Source of the DNA: Alkaliphilus metalliredigens QYMF
GTDB taxonomy: Bacteria; Bacillota; Clostridia; Peptostreptococcales; Natronincolaceae
DNA length: 64,000 nucleotides
Direction: 5' to 3'
Assembly: GCF_000016985.1 (NCBI RefSeq)
Contig: NC_009633.1
Span: forward strand, 992,001-1,056,000
In this document: in pieces, positions 54,177-62,645 of the stretch
How the letters are laid out: each line of letters opens with the position of its first letter
Numbering within the stretch: position 1 is the first letter of the stretch
Notes under the pieces: generated by a model
What the model was told of the DNA's origin: nothing
The model's input: the letters and a program-made list of their open reading frames with translations, nothing else
The model's database searches: none
Program-made: the position numbers and the translations under genes

Positions 54177-54290
54177 ATAAAGAAGCCATTGCTAACTAAG
54201 AAATTCCATGGGATTTTCCATTGAGAGAGAGTTTAGCTTTAAAGCGAATTACAAAAGCCTTGCTATTAGGGGGTGAAGGATGATAAAAAG
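54177..54290 (+). pseudogene. Nudix hydrolase gene, 3' remnant
   Basis: Aligns with the end of the intact Nudix gene at about 61847-61955 (shared AAAGAAG.CATTGCTAAC and GGGATTTTCCATTGA), but carries stops and indels. The upstream 450 bases of that gene are deleted here. Confidence 0.75.
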
Positions 54291-54324
54291 CACTTATCCA
54301 TTGACTTAGATAAGTGCTTCTCAA
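54286..54324. terminator. Terminator of methyltransferase gene / Nudix relic
   Basis: AAGCACTTATC / GATAAGTGCTT stem; homologous to the hairpin at 61956-61991 after the intact Nudix gene. Confidence 0.75.
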
Positions 54325-54347
54325 GTTATTTAATTCATTTTTTAGGA

Positions 54348-54956
54348 CTAGTTTTTTTTACACACTGCAACCATCAGATAATACTTTTGATCCGGCTTAG
54401 GAATTTCTATTGTTCGATCAATTTGATGATACATCGTTAAATTGCTGAAAGGTTTAAGAACTTCTATGAATTCTTCCTCTTTATATTGATAAACATGAAA
54501 AGGGGAAGCACAAGGCTGATGTTTACCCTTGCCAAATGGAGTAGAGATAACCAGGGTACCACCTGGCTTGAGAAGATTATATAGATTTTTGACAAAAACC
54601 TCGTCTCCCTGGAAGTGTTCAATGGTCTCAAAGCTAATAATGGTATCAAAGGTTCCATAGGTTTGATAGAGGTTTGGGTTTAATGCATCATCAACATAGT
54701 AGGAGGTTTCCATAAAGCTATAATGTTTTTTTGCATAATCAATCGCTTCCTCCGATAGATCAATGCCTATTAGCTCGTCAATACGAGGATTTTGCTTTAT
54801 AAGCATTTCGCTGCCATAACCCACCCCACAGGCAATGTCTAGAACTCTTCCTGTACAAAACTGCTTTGCAAACTGATATCGTGCAATATGTTCAATTAAC
54901 ATGCCATTTTTAGGATTCATCATTTCGGGTATCACTCTTTCTCCTGTGTATTCCAT
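54348..54956 (-). CDS. Class I SAM-dependent methyltransferase
   Basis: 202 aa. SAM-binding motif I VLDIACGVGYGSEML, then IGIDLSEEAIDYAKKHY, a motif II/III region DTIISFETIEHF and LKPGGTLVISTPFG. Generic Methyltransf_11/23 type; substrate unknown. RBS AGAGAGGAA before the ATG at 54956. Transcribed from an operator-carrying promoter shared in design with pnp. Confidence 0.88.
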   Translation of the reverse strand: MEYTGERVIPEMMNPKNGMLIEHIARYQFAKQFCTGRVLDIACGVGYGSEMLIKQNPRIDELIGIDLSEEAIDYAKKHYSFMETSYYVDDALNPNLYQTYGTFDTIISFETIEHFQGDEVFVKNLYNLLKPGGTLVISTPFGKGKHQPCASPFHVYQYKEEEFIEVLKPFSNLTMYHQIDRTIEIPKPDQKYYLMVAVCKKN

Positions 54957-54984
54957 GTTTTTTTTCCTCTCTACAATGTATTTA

Positions 54985-55002
54985 ATTATAATAGTCTATA
55001 AT
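54985..55002. promoter_or_regulatory. Palindromic operator, site D (methyltransferase)
   Basis: ATTATAA-TAGT-CTATAAT, one mismatch in the arms, 8 bp downstream of the -10 box. Confidence 0.6.
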
Positions 55003-55010
55003 TTAACTAT

Positions 55011-55039
55011 ATTATAGCAAATGATATCATCTATATCAA
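55011..55039 (-). promoter_or_regulatory. Methyltransferase promoter
   Basis: Minus strand TTGATA, 17 bp, TATAAT. Confidence 0.7.
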
Positions 55040-55253
55040 ATTGAAACGCAATTAAACTTGTTAAAATAAAAGTAATTATATATACTAATAATAGAATGAA
55101 ATTTCAAGGAGGCTGAGAACGGTAAAGATACTGCTGAGATAATTAAAGATGAAAATGCAATTGATTATTCTTATACATCGAGATGGATGTTAAATATACA
55201 ACCCTAATTGAAGGTTATTGTAAATAATTTGATTTAAAGAAAGGAAGGATAGA

Positions 55254-55454
55254 ATGGATAAGGAGTATCAAAGGGAAGATGAGATTATGACCATAAGTGA
55301 GGTTGCTAAATATCTGAAAATTAGTGAAGTAACAACCTATAAATTTGTTCAAGAAGGAAAAATACAAGGGTTTAAAGTAGGAAGACATTGGCGAGTGAAA
55401 AGAAGTGATTTAGTAGAATTTATTGAAAAGCAAAGACGAGTCGAGCCCACTTAG
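55254..55454 (+). CDS. Excisionase-type HTH DNA-binding protein, copy 1
   Basis: 66 aa. HTH_17/excisionase-family domain: EIMTISEVAKYLKISEVTTY, KFVQEGKIQGFKVGRHWRVK, SDLVEFIE. Family members fit a single MerR-like winged helix and act as small transcription or recombination factors. AAAGGAAGG precedes ATG 55254. Eight residues differ from the copy at 62341. Confidence 0.88.
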   Translation: MDKEYQREDEIMTISEVAKYLKISEVTTYKFVQEGKIQGFKVGRHWRVKRSDLVEFIEKQRRVEPT

Positions 55455-55479
55455 TTTTCTACATCATATAAGATTTATA

Positions 55480-55530
55480 AAAAATAGGGATAGATTCTTT
55501 TAAGAGGATCTATCCTCAATTTATTTTTTA
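55480..55530 (+). terminator. Terminator after HTH copy 1
   Basis: GGATAGAT ... ATCTATCC stem with T-rich tail (TTTATTTTTT). Confidence 0.75.
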
Positions 55531-55624
55531 TAGTTTAGTTAAAAATTGTACTATAAGTAAAAAAATTACAATTAATAATAAGGATTTCAGCAATACTAAG
55601 GGTGTTCAAGAAAGGAGCAACAGC

Positions 55625-57934
55625 ATGCCTGTAAAAAATCATCGAGATTACAACAAAGAAGTAGAACGATTAGCATACACGAAAGAATATATCAAGGAGA
55701 CACTCAATGCCACAGCGGAATATAGAGATCTCTATAAAGATAATATTAAAGATGCCATGGTAAACCTAGACTATCTAGACAGTAGTCAAAGCTATATCAG
55801 TGTTTTGATTAATACAAAATTCATAGAGATGGCAGATAGAAATTTTGATAACCTAAAAAGAATTAAGGATAAACCCTACTTTGCTCGAATCGATTTTAAG
55901 CCCAATGAAAGAGTAGAAGTGGATAAAGTATATATTGGAAAAACCTCACTGATGCGAGCGGAGGATGAAGTTCCTTTAATTGTGGATTGGCGTTCTCCCA
56001 TTGCTAACATTTATTATGAAGGGCGGATCGGAGAGACAAGCTATGTAGCAGAGGGTGGTATACAGGAGGGGGAACTTCTTCTTAAAAGGCAATTCACCAT
56101 TGAAGATGGTGAACTAAAAAATATAATGGATATTGATATTATGACCACAGATACATTTTTACAAGCCTCGTTAGAAGCTAATGCAGAGGAAAGATTAAAG
56201 GATATCGCCTCCACCATTCAAGCGGAGCAAAATCGTGTGATTCGAGCTGACATGAGTCTGCCATTGATTGTCCAAGGGGTTGCAGGCAGTGGTAAAACCA
56301 CCATAGCCCTTCATAGAATCGCTTATTTTATTTATACCTATGAAAAAACCTTTGATCCTGAAAATTTTATGATTATTGCTCCCAATAAACTATTTCTTAA
56401 TTATATCTCTGAAGTATTACCTGAATTAGGAGTGGGAAATGTAAAGCAAACGACCTTTATAGACTTTATGGAGGCGCTAGTTGGGAAAAAGTATAAAATG
56501 CTAGACGCCAATGAAAAATTAATGGCTTTAATTCATGGAGAAAAAGCTTCTGAAGGGAATAAATTAGAATGGTTAAAATGGGCAGCCGCCTTTAAGGGAT
56601 CTATGGAATTTAAGGAGCTATTGGATCACTATATTAGAGACGTAGAAAAAGAATATATGCCAAAGGAAGATTTTGCACTACATGGACATGTCATTATTCC
56701 TAAGGAAGCCATATACCATATGTTATTACAAGAGTTTAATTATCTTCCCATTTATAAACGTACAGATGAACTTAAAAAGACATTAAGAACTCAGTTGAAG
56801 GATTTTAAGGAAAAGATTTTAAAGGAAACAGAGGAAGATTACGATAATGAGATTGAAAATATACGGTGTCGGATGGAGCCCTCGGAAGAAAGAAGACAAA
56901 AGGTCCTTCCTCTTATAGAAAAACGGGACGCAGAATTACAAGCCATAAAGAAAGATGTAAAAACCCTTGTGAACAACTATATTAAAGGCTTCCCTAAAAA
57001 AGATTTATTTGAACATTATGAAAGGCTAATGACTGACGTAACCTTAATAGAAAAATATGGACAAACAATGCTACCCGCTGGAGGAGCTCAGTATTTATGT
57101 CAACAATCCAAGGCATTGTTAGACAAAAATAAGATAGAGCTAGAAGATTGTGCACCATTAGTTTATTTAAAATATCGTATATTTGGATTTAAGGAAAAAC
57201 TCGAAATCAATAGTGTTGTCATAGATGAAGCCCAGGACTTTAGCTTGTTTCAATTTTATGTATTGAAGGAGATTCTAAACACCAATATGTTTACCTTATT
57301 AGGGGATATTTCTCAAGGAATTCACTCTTATCGTGGGATACAGAATTGGGAGGATGTAATCGAGAAAGTTTTCAATGAAAGAAAATGTAATTATATAACC
57401 TTGGTACAAAGCTATCGAACGACCATTGAAGTCATGAATCTAGCAAATTCAGTGATTGCTAAGCTTATGAATCCTGGTGTTGTCCTGGCTAAGCCGGTAA
57501 TTAGACATGGAGAAAAGCCTGAGATAAGGGCGTTTACAGAAAAAGAAGCATTATTAAAAAATGTACAAGAAAAGCTGCAGGAACTTAAAGGTGCGGATTA
57601 TAAATCAATGGCGATTATAGGCAAGACGAAAAAAGAATGCCAAGAAATCAAAATGTATTTAGATAAGCATCAAAAAATTCACACCAGAGTACTAGATGAA
57701 AAAGAAGAAAATTATGATGCAGGGATCATGTTAGTACCCGTTCATTTAGCAAAGGGATTAGAGTTTGATGCAGTGTTGATAGCCAATATAGAGGAATGCT
57801 ATCAAGAAGAGGAGTTAGATATCAAGCTTCTCTATGTTGCCATGACAAGAGCGCTACATAAACTTGATGTATTTTTTATGAAAGGTAAAATCCCTGTTTT
57901 AGATGATACCCCTCATGAGTTGTATATAAAATAA
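55625..57934 (+). CDS. helD: HelD-type UvrD-like helicase
   Basis: 769 aa. N-terminal coiled-coil and a HelD-like region, Walker A VQGVAGSGKTTIALHRIAYF near 222, a long helical insert (about 330-500), then VVIDEAQDFSLFQFYV (Walker B), LLGDISQGIHSYRG and a C-terminal helicase domain with MLVPVHLAKGLEFDAV and LLYVAMTRALHKL. HelD proteins remove stalled or spent RNA polymerase in Gram-positives. AAAGGAGC precedes ATG 55625. A UvrD/RecQ-like DNA helicase role is less likely. Confidence 0.88.
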   Translation: MPVKNHRDYNKEVERLAYTKEYIKETLNATAEYRDLYKDNIKDAMVNLDYLDSSQSYISVLINTKFIEMADRNFDNLKRIKDKPYFARIDFKPNERVEVDKVYIGKTSLMRAEDEVPLIVDWRSPIANIYYEGRIGETSYVAEGGIQEGELLLKRQFTIEDGELKNIMDIDIMTTDTFLQASLEANAEERLKDIASTIQAEQNRVIRADMSLPLIVQGVAGSGKTTIALHRIAYFIYTYEKTFDPENFMIIAPNKLFLNYISEVLPELGVGNVKQTTFIDFMEALVGKKYKMLDANEKLMALIHGEKASEGNKLEWLKWAAAFKGSMEFKELLDHYIRDVEKEYMPKEDFALHGHVIIPKEAIYHMLLQEFNYLPIYKRTDELKKTLRTQLKDFKEKILKETEEDYDNEIENIRCRMEPSEERRQKVLPLIEKRDAELQAIKKDVKTLVNNYIKGFPKKDLFEHYERLMTDVTLIEKYGQTMLPAGGAQYLCQQSKALLDKNKIELEDCAPLVYLKYRIFGFKEKLEINSVVIDEAQDFSLFQFYVLKEILNTNMFTLLGDISQGIHSYRGIQNWEDVIEKVFNERKCNYITLVQSYRTTIEVMNLANSVIAKLMNPGVVLAKPVIRHGEKPEIRAFTEKEALLKNVQEKLQELKGADYKSMAIIGKTKKECQEIKMYLDKHQKIHTRVLDEKEENYDAGIMLVPVHLAKGLEFDAVLIANIEECYQEEELDIKLLYVAMTRALHKLDVFFMKGKIPVLDDTPHELYIK

Positions 57935-58065
57935 TGATTAAAGTTGGATTGTTTATTGATTAAATGAATGGATGATAAAAGACACAGAGGGTTACCTTAG
58001 CCGGTGCCCTCTTAGTCTTTTAAGCACTAAGAATTTTAAAGAAGCGGTAGTGTTTCTGTTTGGAA
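57935..58065. other. Intergenic region after helD
   Basis: Holds an imperfect hairpin AGAGGGTTACC ... GGTGCCCTCT with a TAGTCTTTT tail (about 57984-58021), the likely helD terminator. Confidence 0.5.
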
Positions 58066-58200
58066 TTATAAATATTTTTCTACTTCTTCGGTAGTAAATT
58101 GTTTGATACATTCTCCTTCATTAGCTCGACAAGTTGCCTGCTGCTGATGCCCCCTCAACCAAGTGAGTAAAAGGTAATCTATTGTGTTTTGTTTACTCAT
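58066..58200 (-). CDS. Small protein, 44 aa, operator-linked
   Basis: Starts at ATG 58200 with GGGAGAG 8 bp upstream. MSKQNTIDYLLLTWLRGHQQ, then ATCRANEGECIKQF with two Cys, and TTEEVEKYL. Too short to recognise, but the RBS plus a consensus promoter with site C operator (58252-58306) argue that it is a real gene. Confidence 0.65.
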   Translation of the reverse strand: MSKQNTIDYLLLTWLRGHQQQATCRANEGECIKQFTTEEVEKYL

Positions 58201-58251
58201 TGTCATCTCTCCCTTTAAAATCATATTATTCGAATGACATGATCCATTTCA

Positions 58252-58269
58252 ATTATAACCATTTATAAT
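58252..58269. promoter_or_regulatory. Palindromic operator, site C (44-aa gene)
   Basis: ATTATAA-CCAT-TTATAAT, 8 bp from the -10 box, same geometry as sites A, B and D. Confidence 0.65.
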
Positions 58270-58277
58270 TTAATGGT

Positions 58278-58306
58278 ATTATATCAAATAAAATGAATTT
58301 AAACAA
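58278..58306 (-). promoter_or_regulatory. Promoter of 44-aa gene
   Basis: Minus strand TTGTTT, 17 bp, TATAAT. Confidence 0.7.
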
Positions 58307-58488
58307 ATTCAATAACAATAAAGCTTGTTTAAACTATATTTATTAGATATAATACAAAAGAAGATGAATGGGTTTAGTATCACTTCACTTCATTCATTAT
58401 AGTTCAATGGGTCCTACTGTAAGGGTCTAAATCGGGGGATACATGGCCACATAAAATTAAAAACTATGATGGACAGGAGGCAATATTA

Positions 58489-58734
58489 ATGAATATTGAA
58501 CAAATGACAATGGAAAAATTATTAGAGGCCTGGACAACAATTTCTTATAGGCTATTTAGTGGGCAACAAGATGAGAAAGCCCAACTTATTCAGCAGAGAA
58601 GAAATTTGATAAATAGGTTGCAAGCTAAAGGAGTGACAGATATCCAAATTGATGGGATGGGTAATGATCACTATGTGTTGGAATATCGTTATCATGGTAA
58701 TAAAGTAAAGAATAAATTTTTCATCAATCAGTAG
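58489..58734 (+). CDS. Hypothetical protein, 81 aa
   Basis: Unrecognised. ATG 58489 preceded by ACAGGAGGC. Helical N-terminal two thirds (LLEAWTTISYRLFSG, IQQRRNLINRLQAKG) and a beta C-terminal part (HYVLEYRYHGNKVKNKFF). Soluble and basic. Followed at once by a strong terminator, so monocistronic. Confidence 0.65.
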   Translation: MNIEQMTMEKLLEAWTTISYRLFSGQQDEKAQLIQQRRNLINRLQAKGVTDIQIDGMGNDHYVLEYRYHGNKVKNKFFINQ

Positions 58735-58737
58735 GAA

Positions 58738-58772
58738 AAAGGTAAGCATCGAATTCGATGCTTACCTTTTTT
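58738..58772. terminator. Terminator after 81-aa gene
   Basis: AAAAGGTAAGCATCG / CGATGCTTACCTTTT, a perfect palindrome with T run. Confidence 0.9.
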
Positions 58773-58882
58773 AAACGTTAAAAAAGTAGCTCTACTTGAG
58801 AGCTACTTTATTTTCATTAACCAAAGATTGATTAACCATGGTTTTATAGGTTTTGTTATATGACTTGAGAAAATGAAAGTAC

Positions 58883-60991
58883 CTATTCAATTTTTTTTGG
58901 TGCTTCTTTTTCTGGCTTTGGCAATAGCGCTTTTCGAGATAGGCCTATTTTTCCTTGGGGATTAATTTCCATTAATTTAACTTCAATTAGGTCACCCTCA
59001 GCAAGGACATCAGCTACCTTAGCCACTCTTTCATGGGCAAGATTAGAGATGTGAACTAATCCTTCTTTGCCCGGTAATATTTCTACGAAGGCACCAAAAT
59101 CCATGATTTTGATTACTTTTCCTGTGTACACTTCGCCTACAACAGGGTCTTTAACGATGAGTTCGATCATTTCTAATGCCACTCTAGCAGATTCTTGATC
59201 CGGTGCCGCGATATAGATTGTCCCATCATTTTCAATATTAATCTTAACACCAGTCTCATCAATAATCTTATTAATGACCTTGCCACCGGCACCGATTACT
59301 TCTCTGACTTTGTCAGGATGAACTTTTAACTTAGTTACCTGAGGGGCATAGGCAGATAATTCAGTTCTAGGGCTGGTAATGGCTTCCTTCATCTTATTTA
59401 AAATATGGGTTCTTCCAATTTTAGCCTGGGCCAGGGCTGTTTCCATAATGTTTCTATCGATTCCTGCTATTTTAATATCCATTTGCAGGGCAGTAATACC
59501 ATTTTCAGTACCTGCTACCTTTAAGTCCATGTCTCCTAAGGCGTCTTCCATCCCTTGGATGTCAGAGAGGATGGCAATTTGGCCTTCCTCTTTAATCAGT
59601 CCCATGGCGATTCCCGCTACCATACCTTTAATTGGCACACCGGCATCCATTAAGGAAAGGGTGCTACCACAAACACTTGCCTGGGAAGAAGATCCATTGC
59701 ACGCAAGAACTTCTGAAACCAGTCGAATGGCATAAGGAAAATCCTCTTTGCATGGAATCATTGGTTTAAGCGCTCTTTCAACTAAGGCACCATGACCAAT
59801 TTCTCTTCTGCTTGGACCCCTCATGAATCGAGTCTCCCCAACACTATAGGGAGGGAAGTTGTAATGATGCATATATCGCTTTTCATCTTCTTCACCGAGA
59901 CCATCAATCCGTTGTGCGTCTCTTAAGTCCCCTAGGGTCGTAACCGTTAATACCTGTGTTTCACCCCTGGTGAATAAGCCTGTACCATGGGTTCTTGGTA
60001 AGATACCTACCTCGCTAGATATGGGTCTGATCTCATCTAGTTTACGATTGTCCGGGCGAATACCCTCGGAAGTAATCATTTTACGTGTTTCTACTTTAAT
60101 TTGTTTTGACAGGATCGTATTAACTTCTTTTGAACGACCTTCGTATTTTTCCTCAAAATAGTCCAGGGCTTCAGCGGAAATAGCCTTGATATTTTCATTT
60201 CGCTCTGTCTTATCAACGGTTTTAATGGCATTTGCTAATTTTGTGTCTAAGAAGCTTACAACCTCGGCCAAGAGCTCCGAGTCTGTTTCCTTAACAATGA
60301 CTTCAGATTTAGGTTTTCCTACCTCTGACACAATGTGTTCGATAAAAGTAACTATTTTTTTGATTTCTTCATGGGCAAACATAATGGCATCTAAGATTTG
60401 AGCCTCTGTTAATTCATTGGCCCCGGCTTCGATCATCATCACTGCATCCTTGGTCCCAGAAACGATGAGCTCTAGCTCACTAAGTTCTTTTTGTTCGCTG
60501 GTGGGGTTTACAATATACTTACCGTCAATCATACCAACTGAAACAGAAGCCGTAGGTCCCATAAATGGAATATTAGAGACAGATAGGGCAATTGAAGAAC
60601 CGATCATTGCGCTAATATCAGGGGGACAATCTTGGTCTACGGATAAAACAGTGGCAATCACTTGGACATCATTATGATATCCCTTTGGGAAAAGGGGTCT
60701 AATGGGTCTATCAATTAACCTAGCAGTTAATGTTGCTTTTTCACTAGGTCTGCTTTCTCTTTTGATAAAGCCACCGGGTATTTTGCCAACAGCATATAAT
60801 TTTTCTTCGTAATCACAGCTCAATGGGAAGAAATCTAGTCCTTCCTTAGGCTCCTTAGATGCACAAGCCGTAACTAAAACAAAGGTATCTCCGTATTTAA
60901 TCATACAAGATCCCTGGGCAAGCTCAGCTACTTTACCAAGTTCAACAACAAAAGGTCTGCCTCCAAGCTCCATTTCAAAAGTTCTTATCAT
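58883..60991 (-). CDS. pnp: Polynucleotide phosphorylase, copy 2
   Basis: 702 aa, all domains as in copy 1 (two PH domains, KH, S1). It has Lys in [10 protein letters not shown] and ends APKKIE. The coding region is nearly identical to copy 1 except for the last ~150 bp, where about 13 bases differ. Both copies look functional; which is the original cannot be told from this window. Confidence 0.96.
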   Translation of the reverse strand: MIRTFEMELGGRPFVVELGKVAELAQGSCMIKYGDTFVLVTACASKEPKEGLDFFPLSCDYEEKLYAVGKIPGGFIKRESRPSEKATLTARLIDRPIRPLFPKGYHNDVQVIATVLSVDQDCPPDISAMIGSSIALSVSNIPFMGPTASVSVGMIDGKYIVNPTSEQKELSELELIVSGTKDAVMMIEAGANELTEAQILDAIMFAHEEIKKIVTFIEHIVSEVGKPKSEVIVKETDSELLAEVVSFLDTKLANAIKTVDKTERNENIKAISAEALDYFEEKYEGRSKEVNTILSKQIKVETRKMITSEGIRPDNRKLDEIRPISSEVGILPRTHGTGLFTRGETQVLTVTTLGDLRDAQRIDGLGEEDEKRYMHHYNFPPYSVGETRFMRGPSRREIGHGALVERALKPMIPCKEDFPYAIRLVSEVLACNGSSSQASVCGSTLSLMDAGVPIKGMVAGIAMGLIKEEGQIAILSDIQGMEDALGDMDLKVAGTENGITALQMDIKIAGIDRNIMETALAQAKIGRTHILNKMKEAITSPRTELSAYAPQVTKLKVHPDKVREVIGAGGKVINKIIDETGVKINIENDGTIYIAAPDQESARVALEMIELIVKDPVVGEVYTGKVIKIMDFGAFVEILPGKEGLVHISNLAHERVAKVADVLAEGDLIEVKLMEINPQGKIGLSRKALLPKPEKEAPKKIE

Positions 60992-61182
60992 GTAAAATCA
61001 CTCCATTTTCTTATTATTTTCAGTTCTATATGTAATACTCTTGTCCACTAAGTAGATAGAGAATATAAAAAATCATTATTTTAAACCTTTTCATGGGTAG
61101 GTTTATGATTTCCTTCTTCCAATATTTTATTGTTTCAATTATAACGATTTATAATCTAGGTATATTATAACAAAGTAAAATA
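59034..61182. repeat. 2149-bp near-identical direct repeat, unit 2
   Basis: Partner of 51986-54134. Confidence 0.9.
61138..61155. promoter_or_regulatory. Palindromic operator, site B (pnp2)
   Basis: ATTATAA-CGAT-TTATAAT, inside the near-identical tract. Confidence 0.65.
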
Positions 61183-61192
61183 AATAAAACAA
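61164..61192 (-). promoter_or_regulatory. pnp2 promoter
   Basis: Minus strand TTGTTT, 17 bp, TATAAT, as for pnp1. Confidence 0.7.
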
Positions 61193-61421
61193 ATTAATTT
61201 GCAACTCCAATAATTGATATTGGTTAATGATATAGAATATTCACAGAAGAAATGAAGCGGAGGGCATTTATAACAATAAAACAGAGGTAAGGGAGGTAAA
61301 TAAGAATGGAGATTATGGGAACGAGACTTTTTCTTTATAACCTCTATTAACTATGTTAAAATAGTTAAGTGATTTTTAACCACCCATTAAAATAATGATA
61401 ATAAGAGAAAGAGGTAATAAG

Positions 61422-61937
61422 TTGAAGTTAATCAAGAAACTAATCCATAGAGATGTAAAAAAACTAGAGGGAAGAATATTTGAAAGAAAGGCAGCTCGAG
61501 GAATTATTCTAAAGGATTCGAATATTCTCCTATTGTATACAAAAAGATATAACGATTATAGCTTTCCTGGTGGGGGGGTTGATCCTGAAGAAGATTTAAT
61601 GACTGGTCTCAAAAGAGAGCTTGCTGAAGAAATCGGGGCTAAGAATATCGAAGTCATCAGTGAATTCGGATATATTGATGAATACAGACCTCATTATAAA
61701 CCTGAGTATGATTTGATTCATATGCTATCATATTTCTATGTTTGCAAAACTGATGATTTTGGAGATGTAGATCTTGAAGATTATGAATTAGCAAATGGCA
61801 TGTCTTCCATTTGGATTGATATCCACGAAGCCATTAAGCACAATAAAGAAGTCATTGCTAACCAAGAAACATCTATGGGATTTTCCATTGAAAGAGAGAC
61901 ATTAGCTTTAGAGAGAGTTGCAGAAATGTTGTTATAA
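61422..61937 (+). CDS. Nudix hydrolase
   Basis: 171 aa if it starts at TTG 61422 (AGAGG 7 bp upstream); an ATG at 61395 in frame has no RBS. Complete Nudix box GGVDPEEDLMTGLKRELAEE then IGA, fitting Gx5Ex7REUxEExGU with all Glu ligands. Hydrolyses a nucleoside diphosphate linked to another moiety; substrate unknown. A 3' relic of a paralog lies at 54177. Confidence 0.88.
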   Translation: MKLIKKLIHRDVKKLEGRIFERKAARGIILKDSNILLLYTKRYNDYSFPGGGVDPEEDLMTGLKRELAEEIGAKNIEVISEFGYIDEYRPHYKPEYDLIHMLSYFYVCKTDDFGDVDLEDYELANGMSSIWIDIHEAIKHNKEVIANQETSMGFSIERETLALERVAEMLL

Positions 61938-61953
61938 GGGGATAGAGATTAAT

Positions 61954-61995
61954 AAAAAGCACTTATCTATTAGCTTGGATATGTGCTTTTAAATT
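61954..61995 (+). terminator. Terminator after Nudix gene
   Basis: AAGCAC.TATC ... GATATGTGCTT stem with a T-rich tail, homologous to 54286-54324. Confidence 0.65.
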
Positions 61996-62020
61996 ATTGC
62001 TTTTATTTTTTCCTCTCTTG

Positions 62021-62068
62021 CAATCATATGGTTAAATTATAATAGTTTATAATTTAACCATATGATTG
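62021..62068. promoter_or_regulatory. 48-bp perfect palindrome containing operator site E
   Basis: Arms of 22 bp (CAATCATATGGTTAAATTATAA and its complement) around TAGT; the core is the shared ATTATAA-N4-TTATAAT motif (62036-62053). No good -10 box is left at the expected place, in contrast to the other four sites. Confidence 0.7.
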
Positions 62069-62340
62069 GAAACTATGTCAAGTTGAACGATAACTAAACT
62101 TGTTAAAATACAAGTAATTATATATACTAATAATAGAATGAAATCTTAATCGAGAGTATAAGTAATCTATCCTTCTAAATAAAGAGGGCTACAATTCAGT
62201 GAGAGCAAAGCTCCGTGAATTCAGTCGGATTTTATAAAAAGTAGAAAAGATGATGAAAGAAATGATGTATGATACTAAACATTTCCTATAAAAGTTAAAG
62301 GACATCGCAAATAATTTGATTTGAAGAAAGGAAGGATAGA

Positions 62341-62541
62341 ATGGATCAGGAGTATCAAAAGGAAGATGAGATTATGACCGTAAGTGAGGTTGCTAAGTAT
62401 TTGAAAATTAGTGAAGTAACAACCTATAAATTTGTTCAAGAAGGAAAAATTCAGGGATTTAAAGTAGGCAGACATTGGCGAGTGAAAAGAAGTGATTTAG
62501 TAGAATTTATTGAAAGGCAAAAAAGAGACGAAAGAATTTAA
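62341..62541 (+). CDS. Excisionase-type HTH DNA-binding protein, copy 2
   Basis: 66 aa, paralog of the 55254 protein: identical through the helix-turn-helix and wing (KISEVTTYKFVQEGKIQGF, KVGRHWRVKRSDLVEFIE), differing mainly at both ends. RBS AAAGGAAGG. Candidate regulator of the palindromic sites, since one copy lies beside each duplicated unit; unproven. Confidence 0.88.
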   Translation: MDQEYQKEDEIMTVSEVAKYLKISEVTTYKFVQEGKIQGFKVGRHWRVKRSDLVEFIERQKRDERI

Positions 62542-62569
62542 TTTTCTAAATCACATAAAGTTTAAAATA

Positions 62570-62625
62570 ATAGGGATAGGTTTCTCTCCACTGTTTTGCA
62601 GTGAGAAAAATCTATCCTAATGCAT
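62570..62625 (+). promoter_or_regulatory. Hairpin between HTH copy 2 and MFS gene
   Basis: GGATAG.TTTCTC..CACTG / CAGTGAGAAA..CTATCC long stem without a T run; relative of the terminator after HTH copy 1, here possibly a weak terminator. Confidence 0.55.
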
Positions 62626-62645
62626 GTGTAATTGGGGGAAATAAG

